A stretch of DNA of 64,000 nucleotides from contig NZ_FUWR01000001.1 of NCBI RefSeq assembly GCF_900167465.1, forward strand, positions 1 through 64,000, in the 5' to 3' direction. The notes below the pieces were generated by a model, which worked only from the letters and a program-made list of their open reading frames with translations, did not search any database and was not told the DNA's origin. Every line of letters begins with the position of its first letter. The stretch's first letter is position 1. This DNA is from Trichlorobacter thiogenes (GTDB taxonomy: Bacteria > Desulfobacterota > Desulfuromonadia > Geobacterales > Pseudopelobacteraceae). Shown piece by piece: positions 1-7,521 of this stretch. The position numbers were made by a program, and so were the translations under genes.

Positions 1-297
<297 letters not shown>

Positions 298-362
298 ATG
301 TTACTACTTGACAGAGAACACAGTTGCTCTGTGCACTCTGTGGCCAACTGTTGTTTTGCGGT

Positions 363-1196
363 TTAATTTTTTAGCCTGATACCATCCTCTGCCATATTGA
401 TCAGACCTTCGCGGTACAGCCCGCCCACCGCTTTTTTGAAGCTCTTTTTGCTTAACTTCAGCAGTTCAGAGATGGATTCCGGGCTGCTTTTATCGTTTAA
501 GGGCAGAAAGCCGTCTACAGCACTATTCAGTGCAGCCAGCACCAGACCCCTATCAGAGCGGGCCTCCTGGGCGCCTCCCCTGCGCAGGGTGATATCAATC
601 TTGCCGCCGTCCCGAATCTTTTTTACATAACCCCGCAGCTGCTCCCCTGCCTTTGGTTTGCCATACAGTTCACTGCTAAACAGCATCCCGACGTAGCGAC
701 CATTAACCACCACCTTGGCCCCCAGATCGGTGTAGGCATAGATGAACAGATCAACGGCATCCCCTTCAGACAGAGAGCTATCTGCAGGCTTCAGAAACCG
801 GTCCAGCCTGGCTGTGGCGGCAATCCTGCCACTGCTGTCCTGATAAACCCTGACCAGCACCTGCTCACCTTTTTTGACCGGAGCAAGCTGCTCGCTAAAC
901 GGCAGCAGCAGGTCTTTGTCCAGGCCCCAATCCAGGAAGGAACCGACCTTGGCGTTGGTGACCTTTACCTTTAGGAGGGCAAACTCACCCACCACCGCAA
1001 ACGGCCTCTGGACCGTTGCCACCGGCCGATCCTCTGAATCAAGATAGACAAACACCTCCAGCTCGGTTCCGATCTTTGCGCCTTCAGGAATAAACTTGCC
1101 CGGCAGCAGGATATCTCCCTCATCAGAGGTTAAAAAGGCACCTGACGGAGTAATTCTGGCAATTTTAAGATGGTGATACTGGCCAATCAACTGCAT
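363..1196 (-). CDS. S1 RNA-binding domain protein, CvfB/YitL-like
   Basis: Predicted 277-residue cytoplasmic protein with three successive S1-like OB folds (about residues 1-60, 65-130 and 140-205) and a C-terminal winged-helix region (about 215-277, with SISELLKLSKKSFKKAVGGL). This is the architecture of the CvfB/YitL family, which binds RNA and influences gene expression in Firmicutes; no substrate can be inferred here. A longer frame reaches 1265, but it would overlap the upstream pqiC stop. The ATG at 1194-1196 lies just past that stop (1207-1209), has a GAGAG upstream, and begins MQLIGQYHHLKI, which fits the first S1 strand. It is the last gene of the leftward pqi block and may be co-transcribed with it. 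Confidence 0.8.
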   Translation of the reverse strand: MQLIGQYHHLKIARITPSGAFLTSDEGDILLPGKFIPEGAKIGTELEVFVYLDSEDRPVATVQRPFAVVGEFALLKVKVTNAKVGSFLDWGLDKDLLLPFSEQLAPVKKGEQVLVRVYQDSSGRIAATARLDRFLKPADSSLSEGDAVDLFIYAYTDLGAKVVVNGRYVGMLFSSELYGKPKAGEQLRGYVKKIRDGGKIDITLRRGGAQEARSDRGLVLAALNSAVDGFLPLNDKSSPESISELLKLSKKSFKKAVGGLYREGLINMAEDGIRLKN

Positions 1197-1206
1197 AGGG
1201 ACGCTC

Positions 1207-1806
1207 TCATTCTTTTGTTTGTAGGCTGCGTAGGGATTGGACCACTTCTTTGGACAGGGTTGCAACTGCCCGGCTGTAGCCAGCCACTACAGCTTCATAA
1301 TCAGCAGCAGCAACCGGTTCAACCAGCTTTGAGCGGCCTGTTACCGGCTTGGCACCTTTTGCGCTGCGAATCTCCCAGAGCGCATCAACCACAACCGCGT
1401 TACCCGCCTGTTCAAAACGCTGAATATCCACAAACAGCCGATACTCTGCACTGTTTGCCGCATGTTGAGGGTAGGCTGAGACACGGTCACTGTTCATCAA
1501 GCGGGAAATATTTTCTGCCAACAGCCGTGGTAGTGCCGACTTTAACGGTTCTGCCCAACGCTGGGTTTCAAGGATGGCAACCCGTGTGCCTGCATCCGGC
1601 ACCACCAACTGGGGCCGGTCCACCAGCTCTGGCAATGTTACTGATGCAATGGCGATGCTGGGACTTGCCCCCCTGGGGGTCGTCGCCTCTGCCACCAACG
1701 GTGTCAGGGTATAAAAGGTAGTCTGGGGTGATCTACCGCATCCGCCCAGCAGAAACAAGCCGGACAGGCCGCACATCATGGCGGTAAGCAGGGGTTTGAC
1801 ACTCAT
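1207..1806 (-). CDS. pqiC: PqiC/YmbA-like ABC-transport auxiliary lipoprotein
   Basis: 199 residues with a lipoprotein signal ending LLGGC (Cys23 is the predicted lipidation site), then the DUF330/PqiC fold (FYTLTPLV near the mature N-terminus; VDIQRFE mid-protein). In E. coli, PqiC is an outer-membrane lipoprotein that forms a ring docking the PqiB needle, giving a route for lipids across the envelope. The ATG overlaps the pqiB stop in an ATGA junction and is preceded by AAGGAGG, so translation is probably coupled. Position directly after pqiB supports the assignment over other ABC-type auxiliary lipoproteins. Confidence 0.85.
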   Translation of the reverse strand: MSVKPLLTAMMCGLSGLFLLGGCGRSPQTTFYTLTPLVAEATTPRGASPSIAIASVTLPELVDRPQLVVPDAGTRVAILETQRWAEPLKSALPRLLAENISRLMNSDRVSAYPQHAANSAEYRLFVDIQRFEQAGNAVVVDALWEIRSAKGAKPVTGRSKLVEPVAAADYEAVVAGYSRAVATLSKEVVQSLRSLQTKE

Positions 1807-3470
1807 CGCAGATCCTCCTTCTTGCCACGGAGCAGAGCTTCAGGGTTACGCTCCAGATACTCACCCAGTACCCGTAACGACTGGGCTGCCCGCCCCAGTT
1901 CACGCAGGGTGTCACGCAGGTCAACCTGCAGCGGCGCATCAGCCGACATGGTCTGTTTGACCTCTGCCAGGGCCTTATTGGCACCGTCCAGGGTCTTGCG
2001 GACATCCTCCATCATCAGCCGCGTTTCCGGCACCACCGTTGTATCAATATTCTTCAGCAGTTTATCAGCACTCTTCAGGGTGACATCCAGCGACTGTACG
2101 GTTTTGCGTGCATCACCGGTCAGTTCTTCAAGCGGCATCTTCTCAAGCTTTTGTACTATCTTCATCAACGAAGTCTGGAACTGCGCCATATTGCCGCTAA
2201 TGGTAGGCAGTACGGCAGGATTTCTGCCCCAGTTGATTCTGGCCGGGGCTGCTTCAGGAAAGAAATCCAGGGCCACATAGAGCTGGCCGGTGAGCAGGCT
2301 GCCACTTTTAAGCTGCGCCCGGAAGCCTTTTTTTACCATGGCATCCAGCAGTTTATGCGAGTCTGCGAGCGATTTCTGATCAGTGGAAGAAGAGGAACGG
2401 GGCTTGAGCCGTTCTGGGTAGAACCGGATCTGGACCACCATGGTTACATTCTTACTTGCCGGGTCCAGTTCAGCCTTGATTTTGGCAACCTCTCCCACCG
2501 TGATGCCACGCAGATCCACCGGGGCGCCAATCGTCAGGCCACGAACTGACTCTTTGAACACCAGGATATAGTTTTCAACAATATTATCCGGGCGTTTTAA
2601 CGCCTCTTCCTTATTGCTGAACAGGGTAAAGTTCCTGCCCTGCTCTGCCTGGGGCGCCTCATCAAAGTCATCGGGGGTCTGGAAGGCGATCCCCCCCATC
2701 ACAATTGAAAGCAGTGATTCGGTATTAACCGTCATGCCATTGGCGTCCAGCTTGAAGTCAATACCACTGGCATGCCAGAAAAGGGTGCTGTTTCTGACAA
2801 ATTTATCGTAGGGGGCCTGTACAAAGACCCGCAGCGTGACCGTCTCACCATCTTTCTCCAGATCAGAAGAGACCACTTCCCCCACCTGCAGATGCCTGAA
2901 AAATATCGGCGACCCCACAGAAAGTGATCCAATGTCAGTTGCATGCAGCACAAACTGGCGGCCCGGCATATCCATGGTAACCACCGGCGGGGCTTCAAGG
3001 CCGGTAAAGGCGGTTTTATCCTCCTTTGACTTACCCGCATCCATACCGATATAGGCCCCCGCGGTCAGAGTCCCCAGACCTGAAACACTGCTGCCGGTAA
3101 TCCGTGGGCGCACCACCCAGAAACGGGTATCAGACTTGAGGAAATCAGCCGCCTCCTTGGCCAGATCTGCAGTAACCAGAACACTGGAACGATCCTTGGC
3201 AATGGTGATTGATCTGACCAGGCCGATCTGGACATCCTTGTACTTGATCTTGGTCTTACCCGCCTCGATCCCCTCACCACTCTTGAAGCTGATGGTAATG
3301 ACCGGACCTTTTTCGACATACGCCTTGACTGCCAGTGAAAGGCCGACGATCAATGCAACGATCGGTATCAGCCAGATCAGCTGTGCTGAACTTCGGCGAC
3401 GTCGATCAATAATGGCATCGGGAATATCAGCCGGTTGTGCAGCTTCTTGCTTAGAGTCTGTTTCACTCAT
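1803..3470 (-). CDS. pqiB: PqiB-like MCE-domain lipid transport protein
   Basis: 555 residues from the chosen start. It has a short cytoplasmic N-terminus, one membrane helix (about 28-50, QLIWLIPIVALIVGLSLAV) and three MCE/MlaD domains (starting near 55, 170 and 300; each shows a GxxVxxxGxxVGxV-like strand, e.g. GAPVDLRGITVGEV), followed by an alpha-helical region (about 440-540). This matches E. coli PqiB, which forms a periplasmic tunnel for lipid transfer between inner and outer membranes. The frame opens at 3500, but the ATG at 3468-3470 overlaps the upstream stop in ATGA and has AGAGAG upstream, so it is preferred. Confidence 0.88.
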   Translation of the reverse strand: MSETDSKQEAAQPADIPDAIIDRRRRSSAQLIWLIPIVALIVGLSLAVKAYVEKGPVITISFKSGEGIEAGKTKIKYKDVQIGLVRSITIAKDRSSVLVTADLAKEAADFLKSDTRFWVVRPRITGSSVSGLGTLTAGAYIGMDAGKSKEDKTAFTGLEAPPVVTMDMPGRQFVLHATDIGSLSVGSPIFFRHLQVGEVVSSDLEKDGETVTLRVFVQAPYDKFVRNSTLFWHASGIDFKLDANGMTVNTESLLSIVMGGIAFQTPDDFDEAPQAEQGRNFTLFSNKEEALKRPDNIVENYILVFKESVRGLTIGAPVDLRGITVGEVAKIKAELDPASKNVTMVVQIRFYPERLKPRSSSSTDQKSLADSHKLLDAMVKKGFRAQLKSGSLLTGQLYVALDFFPEAAPARINWGRNPAVLPTISGNMAQFQTSLMKIVQKLEKMPLEELTGDARKTVQSLDVTLKSADKLLKNIDTTVVPETRLMMEDVRKTLDGANKALAEVKQTMSADAPLQVDLRDTLRELGRAAQSLRVLGEYLERNPEALLRGKKEDLR

Positions 3471-4102
3471 AATTCTCTCTCTTTTCTCAGCGGGTCCCAC
3501 ATCAAACGCGGGTCAAACTCCATGGCTGCAAACATGGTCAGCACCACCACCGCACCAAAGGCGATGGCTCCGGTACCTGCCCTGACCGTAGCAAAGGACT
3601 GGATCTGCACCAGGGCTGCCAGCAGCGTTACCACAAAAATATCCAGCATGGACCAGCGGCCCACCAGCTCCACAATCCGGTAGAGCAGAATCCGGTGTTT
3701 AATCCCCCAGGTTGAACCTCGGCGGACTGAGACAAGTAACAGGGTTAATACCACCAGCTTAAAGAGCGGCACCAGGATACTGGCAACAAAGACTATCACA
3801 GCAATACCGGGGTTACCGTTATGCCAGAGGTGAATCACACCACTGAGAATGGTATCCTTGCGGTAACTTACCAGGGTGCCGGTTTCCATCATGATCATCA
3901 GGTTTGCCGGAATGTAGAGAATGTATGCTGCGATCAGAAACGCCCAGCAACGGTGCAGGCTGTCTGGTCTGCGGAAATGGAGCCGCGTATTGCAGCGAGG
4001 GCAGCGGGCCGCCAGATCACCCTGCTCAAGCCTGGAAACCAGACCACAGACATGGCAGGCGCAGAACCCCTGGCCTGCCGCTGACCGGCCGGGCCATGCC
4101 AT
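3467..4102 (-). CDS. PqiA-domain membrane protein, second half
   Basis: 211 residues. An N-terminal zinc-ribbon-like CxxC pair (CHVC near 14-17, CPRC near 36-39) is followed by four hydrophobic segments, the fold of one PqiA repeat. E. coli PqiA carries two such repeats in one chain; here each repeat has its own gene. The start ATG directly abuts the TAG of the upstream pqiA half (TAGATG), so the two products are probably made in equal amounts and associate in the inner membrane to feed PqiB. It resembles the C-terminal half of PqiA/YebS by position. Confidence 0.82.
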   Translation of the reverse strand: MAWPGRSAAGQGFCACHVCGLVSRLEQGDLAARCPRCNTRLHFRRPDSLHRCWAFLIAAYILYIPANLMIMMETGTLVSYRKDTILSGVIHLWHNGNPGIAVIVFVASILVPLFKLVVLTLLLVSVRRGSTWGIKHRILLYRIVELVGRWSMLDIFVVTLLAALVQIQSFATVRAGTGAIAFGAVVVLTMFAAMEFDPRLMWDPLRKEREL

Positions 4103-4732
4103 CTACAGCCCCTCCCGGCGTTGTTTCAGGTCCAGATGCATCCAGACATCCCGTGGATTAAACGAAGAGGCCAGCGCCGCCAGCAGCAGGGTTAAGCCAC
4201 CAAATGACCAGAGCGCCACCCCCGGTATAATCTTGAAATCCTGCACCAGCTTGACCAGCGAAACCAGGATCCCCAGCATGAATACCTCAACCATCCCCCA
4301 CGGTTTGATGGTCTGTAACAACCGCATGACCTGGCTGGTTCCTGGCAGCAGATGTCCACGGTACAACGGCAACAGCAGATAGAGCATCAAGCACAGCTCC
4401 AGGGCCGGCACCAAAATAGCGGTTATAAAGGTAAGGCTGGAGACCAGCGGCATATCCTGATTCCAGAGGTCATGTACCGCCTGCAACAGGGTGACCGCAT
4501 TGCCGTTACCCTGCAGGTTGATCCCCAGAATGGGAAAGCTGTTGGCAATCAGGTACAGGATGGAAGCAGCCACCGTCAACGCCAGGCTGCGGTTAATGCT
4601 GTCTGGAAGATTGCGATACAGTGTTGCTCCGCAACAACAACAGCAGGCCGCCTTCCCTTGCGGCAAAGGGATTTCACGCAGCAGCAGATCACATTCATGG
4701 CAGGCTATCAATGTTTTGTGAGGTTCAGGCAT
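4103..4732 (-). CDS. pqiA: PqiA-domain membrane protein, first half
   Basis: 209 residues: N-terminal CHEC (about 11-14) and a run CCCCCG (about 31-36) forming a zinc ribbon, then four membrane segments (for example SLALTVAASILYLIANSFPIL). First gene of the pqi operon. An inner-membrane role in lipid transport with PqiB/PqiC is known for E. coli PqiA. No Shine-Dalgarno is visible before the ATG, and a good promoter lies so close that the mRNA may be leaderless (see the promoter entry at 4741-4768). Confidence 0.83.
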   Translation of the reverse strand: MPEPHKTLIACHECDLLLREIPLPQGKAACCCCCGATLYRNLPDSINRSLALTVAASILYLIANSFPILGINLQGNGNAVTLLQAVHDLWNQDMPLVSSLTFITAILVPALELCLMLYLLLPLYRGHLLPGTSQVMRLLQTIKPWGMVEVFMLGILVSLVKLVQDFKIIPGVALWSFGGLTLLLAALASSFNPRDVWMHLDLKQRREGL

Positions 4733-4740
4733 AGTCGAAA

Positions 4741-4768
4741 ACTATAAACGACAGCCAGAGAAAGTCAA
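4741..4768 (-). promoter_or_regulatory. Predicted sigma70 promoter of the pqi operon
   Basis: On the minus strand TTGACT (4768-4763), a 16-base spacer and TATAGT (4746-4741). A start site 6-8 bases downstream falls at about 4733-4735, within three bases of the pqiA ATG at 4732. This predicts a leaderless or nearly leaderless transcript, which agrees with the lack of a ribosome-binding site. Prediction from sequence only. Confidence 0.55.
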
Positions 4769-4873
4769 TCAGTCGTAACACTCTGCACAGGTATGTCTGA
4801 CGGCTTTTTTGTGGCACGAACAGGGCCGATAATGCTATAGTGCCGCCGTTTCCAGATCTGCGAGGTATATACC

Positions 4874-5896
4874 ATGAACAATCGTTTTCTAGATGCCTGT
4901 TGGGGCAAGCCGGTGGACCGCACTCCGGTCTGGCTGATGCGTCAGGCTGGCCGTTATCTGCCTGAGTATATGGCTGTCCGTTCCCGCTGCAGCTTTCTTG
5001 AGCTGTGCAAAACCCCTGAACTGGCTGCGGAAGTTACCATCCAGCCGGTGGATATTCTGGGGGTGGATGCAGCCATCCTGTTCTCCGACATCCTGACTCC
5101 GGTTGAGCCGATGGGGCTGAAGCTGGACTTTGTGCCGGGTCCGGTCTTTGAAAATCCGGTTCGCACCATGGCTGATGTAGAGAAACTCCGCATTCCAGAT
5201 CCTGAAAGCGACGTTCCCTATGTGCTACAAGCGATCAAGATCCTGCGCAAGGAACTGGCCGGCAAGGTGCCGCTGATCGGTTTTGGCGGGGCTCCCTTCA
5301 CCCTGGCCTGCTACATGGTGGAAGGCAAAGGCTCCAAGGACTGGGCCACCATCAAGCGGATGATGTATGCCGCGCCAGAGGTCTATGCCGCCCTGATGGA
5401 AAAGGTGACCATGATGGATATGGAATACCTGAATGCCCAGATCAAGGCCGGTGCCCAGGCGATCCAGATCTTTGATACCTGGGGCGGGGTACTCTCACCA
5501 ACCGATTATGAAAAATATGTCCTGCCCTATACCACCAAGCTTATCAACGGACTGAACCGCAAGGAGACTCCGGTCATCCATTTTGTGAAAGGTTCCGGCA
5601 CCATGCTGCCTGTTGTACAAAAGGCTGGCGGTGATGTGATGGGTCTGGATTGGCACATTAACCTTGGCGCTGCCCGCGATATTCTGGGGCCGGAGATGGC
5701 GGTACAGGGCAACCTTGATCCAACCACACTCTATGCCCCCCATGCCGTCATTGAACAGGAAGTCAAGCGGGTGCTGGATGAAAACGGGGGACGCCCCGGC
5801 CATATCTTTAACCTGGGCCACGGCATTCTGCCCACCGTACCGCCAGAAAATGCCAAATTTATGGTTGACTGCGTACACAGACTTTCACAGAGGTAA
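4874..5896 (+). CDS. hemE: Uroporphyrinogen decarboxylase
   Basis: 340 residues, the usual length. It decarboxylates the four acetate side chains of uroporphyrinogen III to give coproporphyrinogen III in cytosolic heme synthesis. Diagnostic motifs: PVWLMRQAGRYLPEY near residue 19 (substrate-binding Arg pair), ILFSDILTP with the essential Asp near 70-75, GFGGAPFTLACYMVEG mid-protein, and NLGHGILPTVPPEN near the C-terminus with the conserved His. GCGAGGT sits upstream of the ATG. First of four rightward genes; its link to the three small genes downstream is positional only. Heme demand would be high in a cytochrome-rich organism. Confidence 0.97.
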   Translation: MNNRFLDACWGKPVDRTPVWLMRQAGRYLPEYMAVRSRCSFLELCKTPELAAEVTIQPVDILGVDAAILFSDILTPVEPMGLKLDFVPGPVFENPVRTMADVEKLRIPDPESDVPYVLQAIKILRKELAGKVPLIGFGGAPFTLACYMVEGKGSKDWATIKRMMYAAPEVYAALMEKVTMMDMEYLNAQIKAGAQAIQIFDTWGGVLSPTDYEKYVLPYTTKLINGLNRKETPVIHFVKGSGTMLPVVQKAGGDVMGLDWHINLGAARDILGPEMAVQGNLDPTTLYAPHAVIEQEVKRVLDENGGRPGHIFNLGHGILPTVPPENAKFMVDCVHRLSQR

Positions 5897-5902
5897 GCGA
5901 CC

Positions 5903-6262
5903 ATGTCCGTTTCCATGAAAAATATTGTACTGTTTGTGACTGACCTGCAAAAGGCCAAGACCTTTTATGCTGATCTGCTGGGTCTGCCCCTGGCTGGTGA
6001 AAGCCAGATGATGATGGAGTTTTTTCCCGGCTCCGGCACCACCCTGGGGATCGCCTTGGCGCTGCAGGATGATGCCCGGGCCCTGGTGGGGCGCTATACC
6101 GGCATCTCGCTTAACGTAAAAGGGATTGATAAGCTCTGTGATCGCCTAAAGGGTGGCGGTGCAACCTTTATTGAACCTCTGGAAGAATCCCCCTGGGGAA
6201 AGATGGCGGTGGTGGCTGATCCTGACGGCAATCAGTTTGCATTGGTGGAAATGCCCAAATGA
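5903..6262 (+). CDS. VOC (glyoxalase/bleomycin-resistance fold) family protein
   Basis: 119 residues with two beta-alpha-beta-beta-beta modules of the vicinal oxygen chelate superfamily: NIVLFVTDLQKAKTFYADLLGLPL at the start (split here as NIVLFVTDLQ and FYADLLGL) and VVADPDGNQFALVEM at the end. The first metal-binding position is Val rather than His, so a metal-dependent activity is doubtful. Starts 6 bases after hemE with AGAGG upstream and ends in an ATGA overlap with the next gene, so it is co-transcribed with both. Substrate unknown. Confidence 0.8.
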   Translation: MSVSMKNIVLFVTDLQKAKTFYADLLGLPLAGESQMMMEFFPGSGTTLGIALALQDDARALVGRYTGISLNVKGIDKLCDRLKGGGATFIEPLEESPWGKMAVVADPDGNQFALVEMPK

Positions 6263-6732
6263 TCACCGTAGATAGCCAGCTGCTGAATCAGTTGACTGAA
6301 AAGGCCAAGGCATCGCCCCGCCTGCGGATGAACCACAATTTTCATCCGGCCAACGAATCCGCCTGCCATCGTCTGCTGAATGCTATTGAGCCTGGCTCGT
6401 ATATTCGCCCCCACTGTCACCTTGATCCTGAAAAGGATGAGAGCTTTGTCTTGTTGCGTGGCCAGCTGGGGGTGATCTGTTTTGACGCTAACGGTGCGGT
6501 ATCCGAGAAAGCCCTGCTGATTGCAGGCTCAGATCAGGCCGTTATCACTATTCCCCATGGTGTCTTTCATACGGCTGTCAGCCTGTCACCGGGCACCATT
6601 TTCTTTGAAGCAAAGGCAGGCCCCTATATCCCGTTTTCTGAAGCAGAGGTCGCTCCCTGGGCGCCACTGGACACAGACCCTGCCTCACCTGCCTACCTGC
6701 AACAGTTATGCGCGCTTTTCAACTCACACTAA
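6259..6732 (+). CDS. WbuC-family cupin-fold metalloprotein
   Basis: 157 residues. The N-terminal helix and NHNFHPANESACHRLLNA, then a cupin core with HCHLDPEKDESFVLLRG (His-x-His ... Glu) and HGVFHTA, match the WbuC family, often found in polysaccharide-synthesis loci but of undefined reaction. Metal ligands of the cupin are present, so it may bind Fe, Mn or Zn. Start overlaps the preceding stop (ATGA). No sugar-nucleotide genes are adjacent, so context does not specify the substrate. Confidence 0.75.
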   Translation: MITVDSQLLNQLTEKAKASPRLRMNHNFHPANESACHRLLNAIEPGSYIRPHCHLDPEKDESFVLLRGQLGVICFDANGAVSEKALLIAGSDQAVITIPHGVFHTAVSLSPGTIFFEAKAGPYIPFSEAEVAPWAPLDTDPASPAYLQQLCALFNSH

Positions 6733-7295
6733 TTACCTTCCTGCTGTTTTTAAGCACCACGAGTCAGGCCGCCCCTAAAATGCGCCCCTACAGTGGTATC
6801 GGTGTATTGCAGATCTCCTCTGTTGGTGTTACCGACGCACTTCAGCTCTATGGCGATCCTGGCGTCGCCCGCTGTTGCAAGGTTGAGGCATCTGCCATCA
6901 CCCATCTCAACAGCTGGCTGTTTGGCAATGACCAGCCACCATCCTTGCTGGTGACAGCCCGTAAAGGCGAATGGCTTGAGGTGGAGCATGACGATGCTGG
7001 CAGAACCGGCTGGATCATGCAGGAGCGCCGCTGGAGCTACACCCCCTGGGAGCAGTACCTGAAAGGCAAGCTGATTTTGTTTCTCCGCAACAGCCCCAAA
7101 AATCAGATTCAGGTTGTCGCCCGCCCCGGTGTCAGCAAAGGGGTACCAACAACAACCAAACAGCCGATGAAGGTGATTATGGCACAGGGCGACTGGGCCT
7201 ACGTACTACTTGATCAGACCAGCGCAGGCTGGATCAGATGGCGCGACGCCGATGGACGCCTGCTGGTCGGTTTTGAGTCTTCTTTGCCCAAATAA
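6708..7295 (+). CDS. Secreted SH3-like domain protein
   Basis: 195 residues beginning with a signal peptide (hydrophobic LTLITFLLFLST, predicted cleavage after SQA near residue 22). Two bacterial SH3-like segments follow: about 60-110 (LLVTARKGEWLEVEHDDAGRTGWI pattern of a KGEWLxV...TGWI repeat) and about 135-180 (MKVIMAQGDWAYVLLD...AGWIRW). Such domains usually bind cell-wall or periplasmic peptides. It overlaps the wbuC-like stop by 25 bases in another frame, so translational coupling is likely. No enzyme domain is visible; function unknown. Confidence 0.7.
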   Translation: MRAFQLTLITFLLFLSTTSQAAPKMRPYSGIGVLQISSVGVTDALQLYGDPGVARCCKVEASAITHLNSWLFGNDQPPSLLVTARKGEWLEVEHDDAGRTGWIMQERRWSYTPWEQYLKGKLILFLRNSPKNQIQVVARPGVSKGVPTTTKQPMKVIMAQGDWAYVLLDQTSAGWIRWRDADGRLLVGFESSLPK

Positions 7296-7337
7296 TCCGT
7301 TGACGGCCCGTTACTGCACATGTTAAGAGAGCAGTCT

Positions 7338-7424
7338 ATGTATTCTTTAACTACTATCAATGCAGCAGCACGAGCTATCACCGCCGCGGCAGACGCAGCC
7401 GCGGAGATCTCTGCTGCCCGCTGA
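7338..7424 (+). CDS. Possible small Ala-rich ORF (28 residues)
   Basis: ATG at 7338 preceded by AAGAGAG (7324-7330) opens 28 codons ending TGA 7422-7424. An upstream in-frame ATG at 7320 would give 34. The peptide has a repeating Ala pattern (INAAARAITAAADAAAEISAAR) that would form an amphipathic helix. A strong terminator starts 23 bases after the stop, so a short dedicated transcript is plausible. It matches no family I know and could instead be part of a small RNA. Confidence 0.35.
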   Translation: MYSLTTINAAARAITAAADAAAEISAAR

Positions 7425-7447
7425 TCGTTTCGACACAACCGTTACTG

Positions 7448-7486
7448 AACAGCCGTAGGCATGCAGCCTGCGGCTGTTTTTTATTA
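7448..7486 (+). terminator. Intrinsic terminator after the small ORF
   Basis: A near-perfect stem AACAGCCGtAGGC / GCCTgCGGCTGTT around an ATGCA loop, followed by TTTTTTATTATT. It ends whatever transcript covers 7300-7450 and isolates the downstream aminotransferase gene. Confidence 0.85.
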
Positions 7487-7521
7487 TTAGTCGTCAATTT
7501 AGATACTGGAGGAGCTAAATC

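Noticed and set aside
1196-1265. Longer start for the S1-domain gene at 1265
   Set aside because: It would overlap the pqiC coding end; the ATG at 1196 has purine-rich bases upstream and lies just past the pqiC stop.
1170-1721. 183-codon ORF on the plus strand
   Set aside because: Antisense shadow of pqiC with low-complexity Leu/Gln/Pro composition.
4826-4843. Sigma54-like TGGCAC before hemE
   Set aside because: The -24-like TGGCAC is followed by GGGC, not TTGC, at the -12 position.
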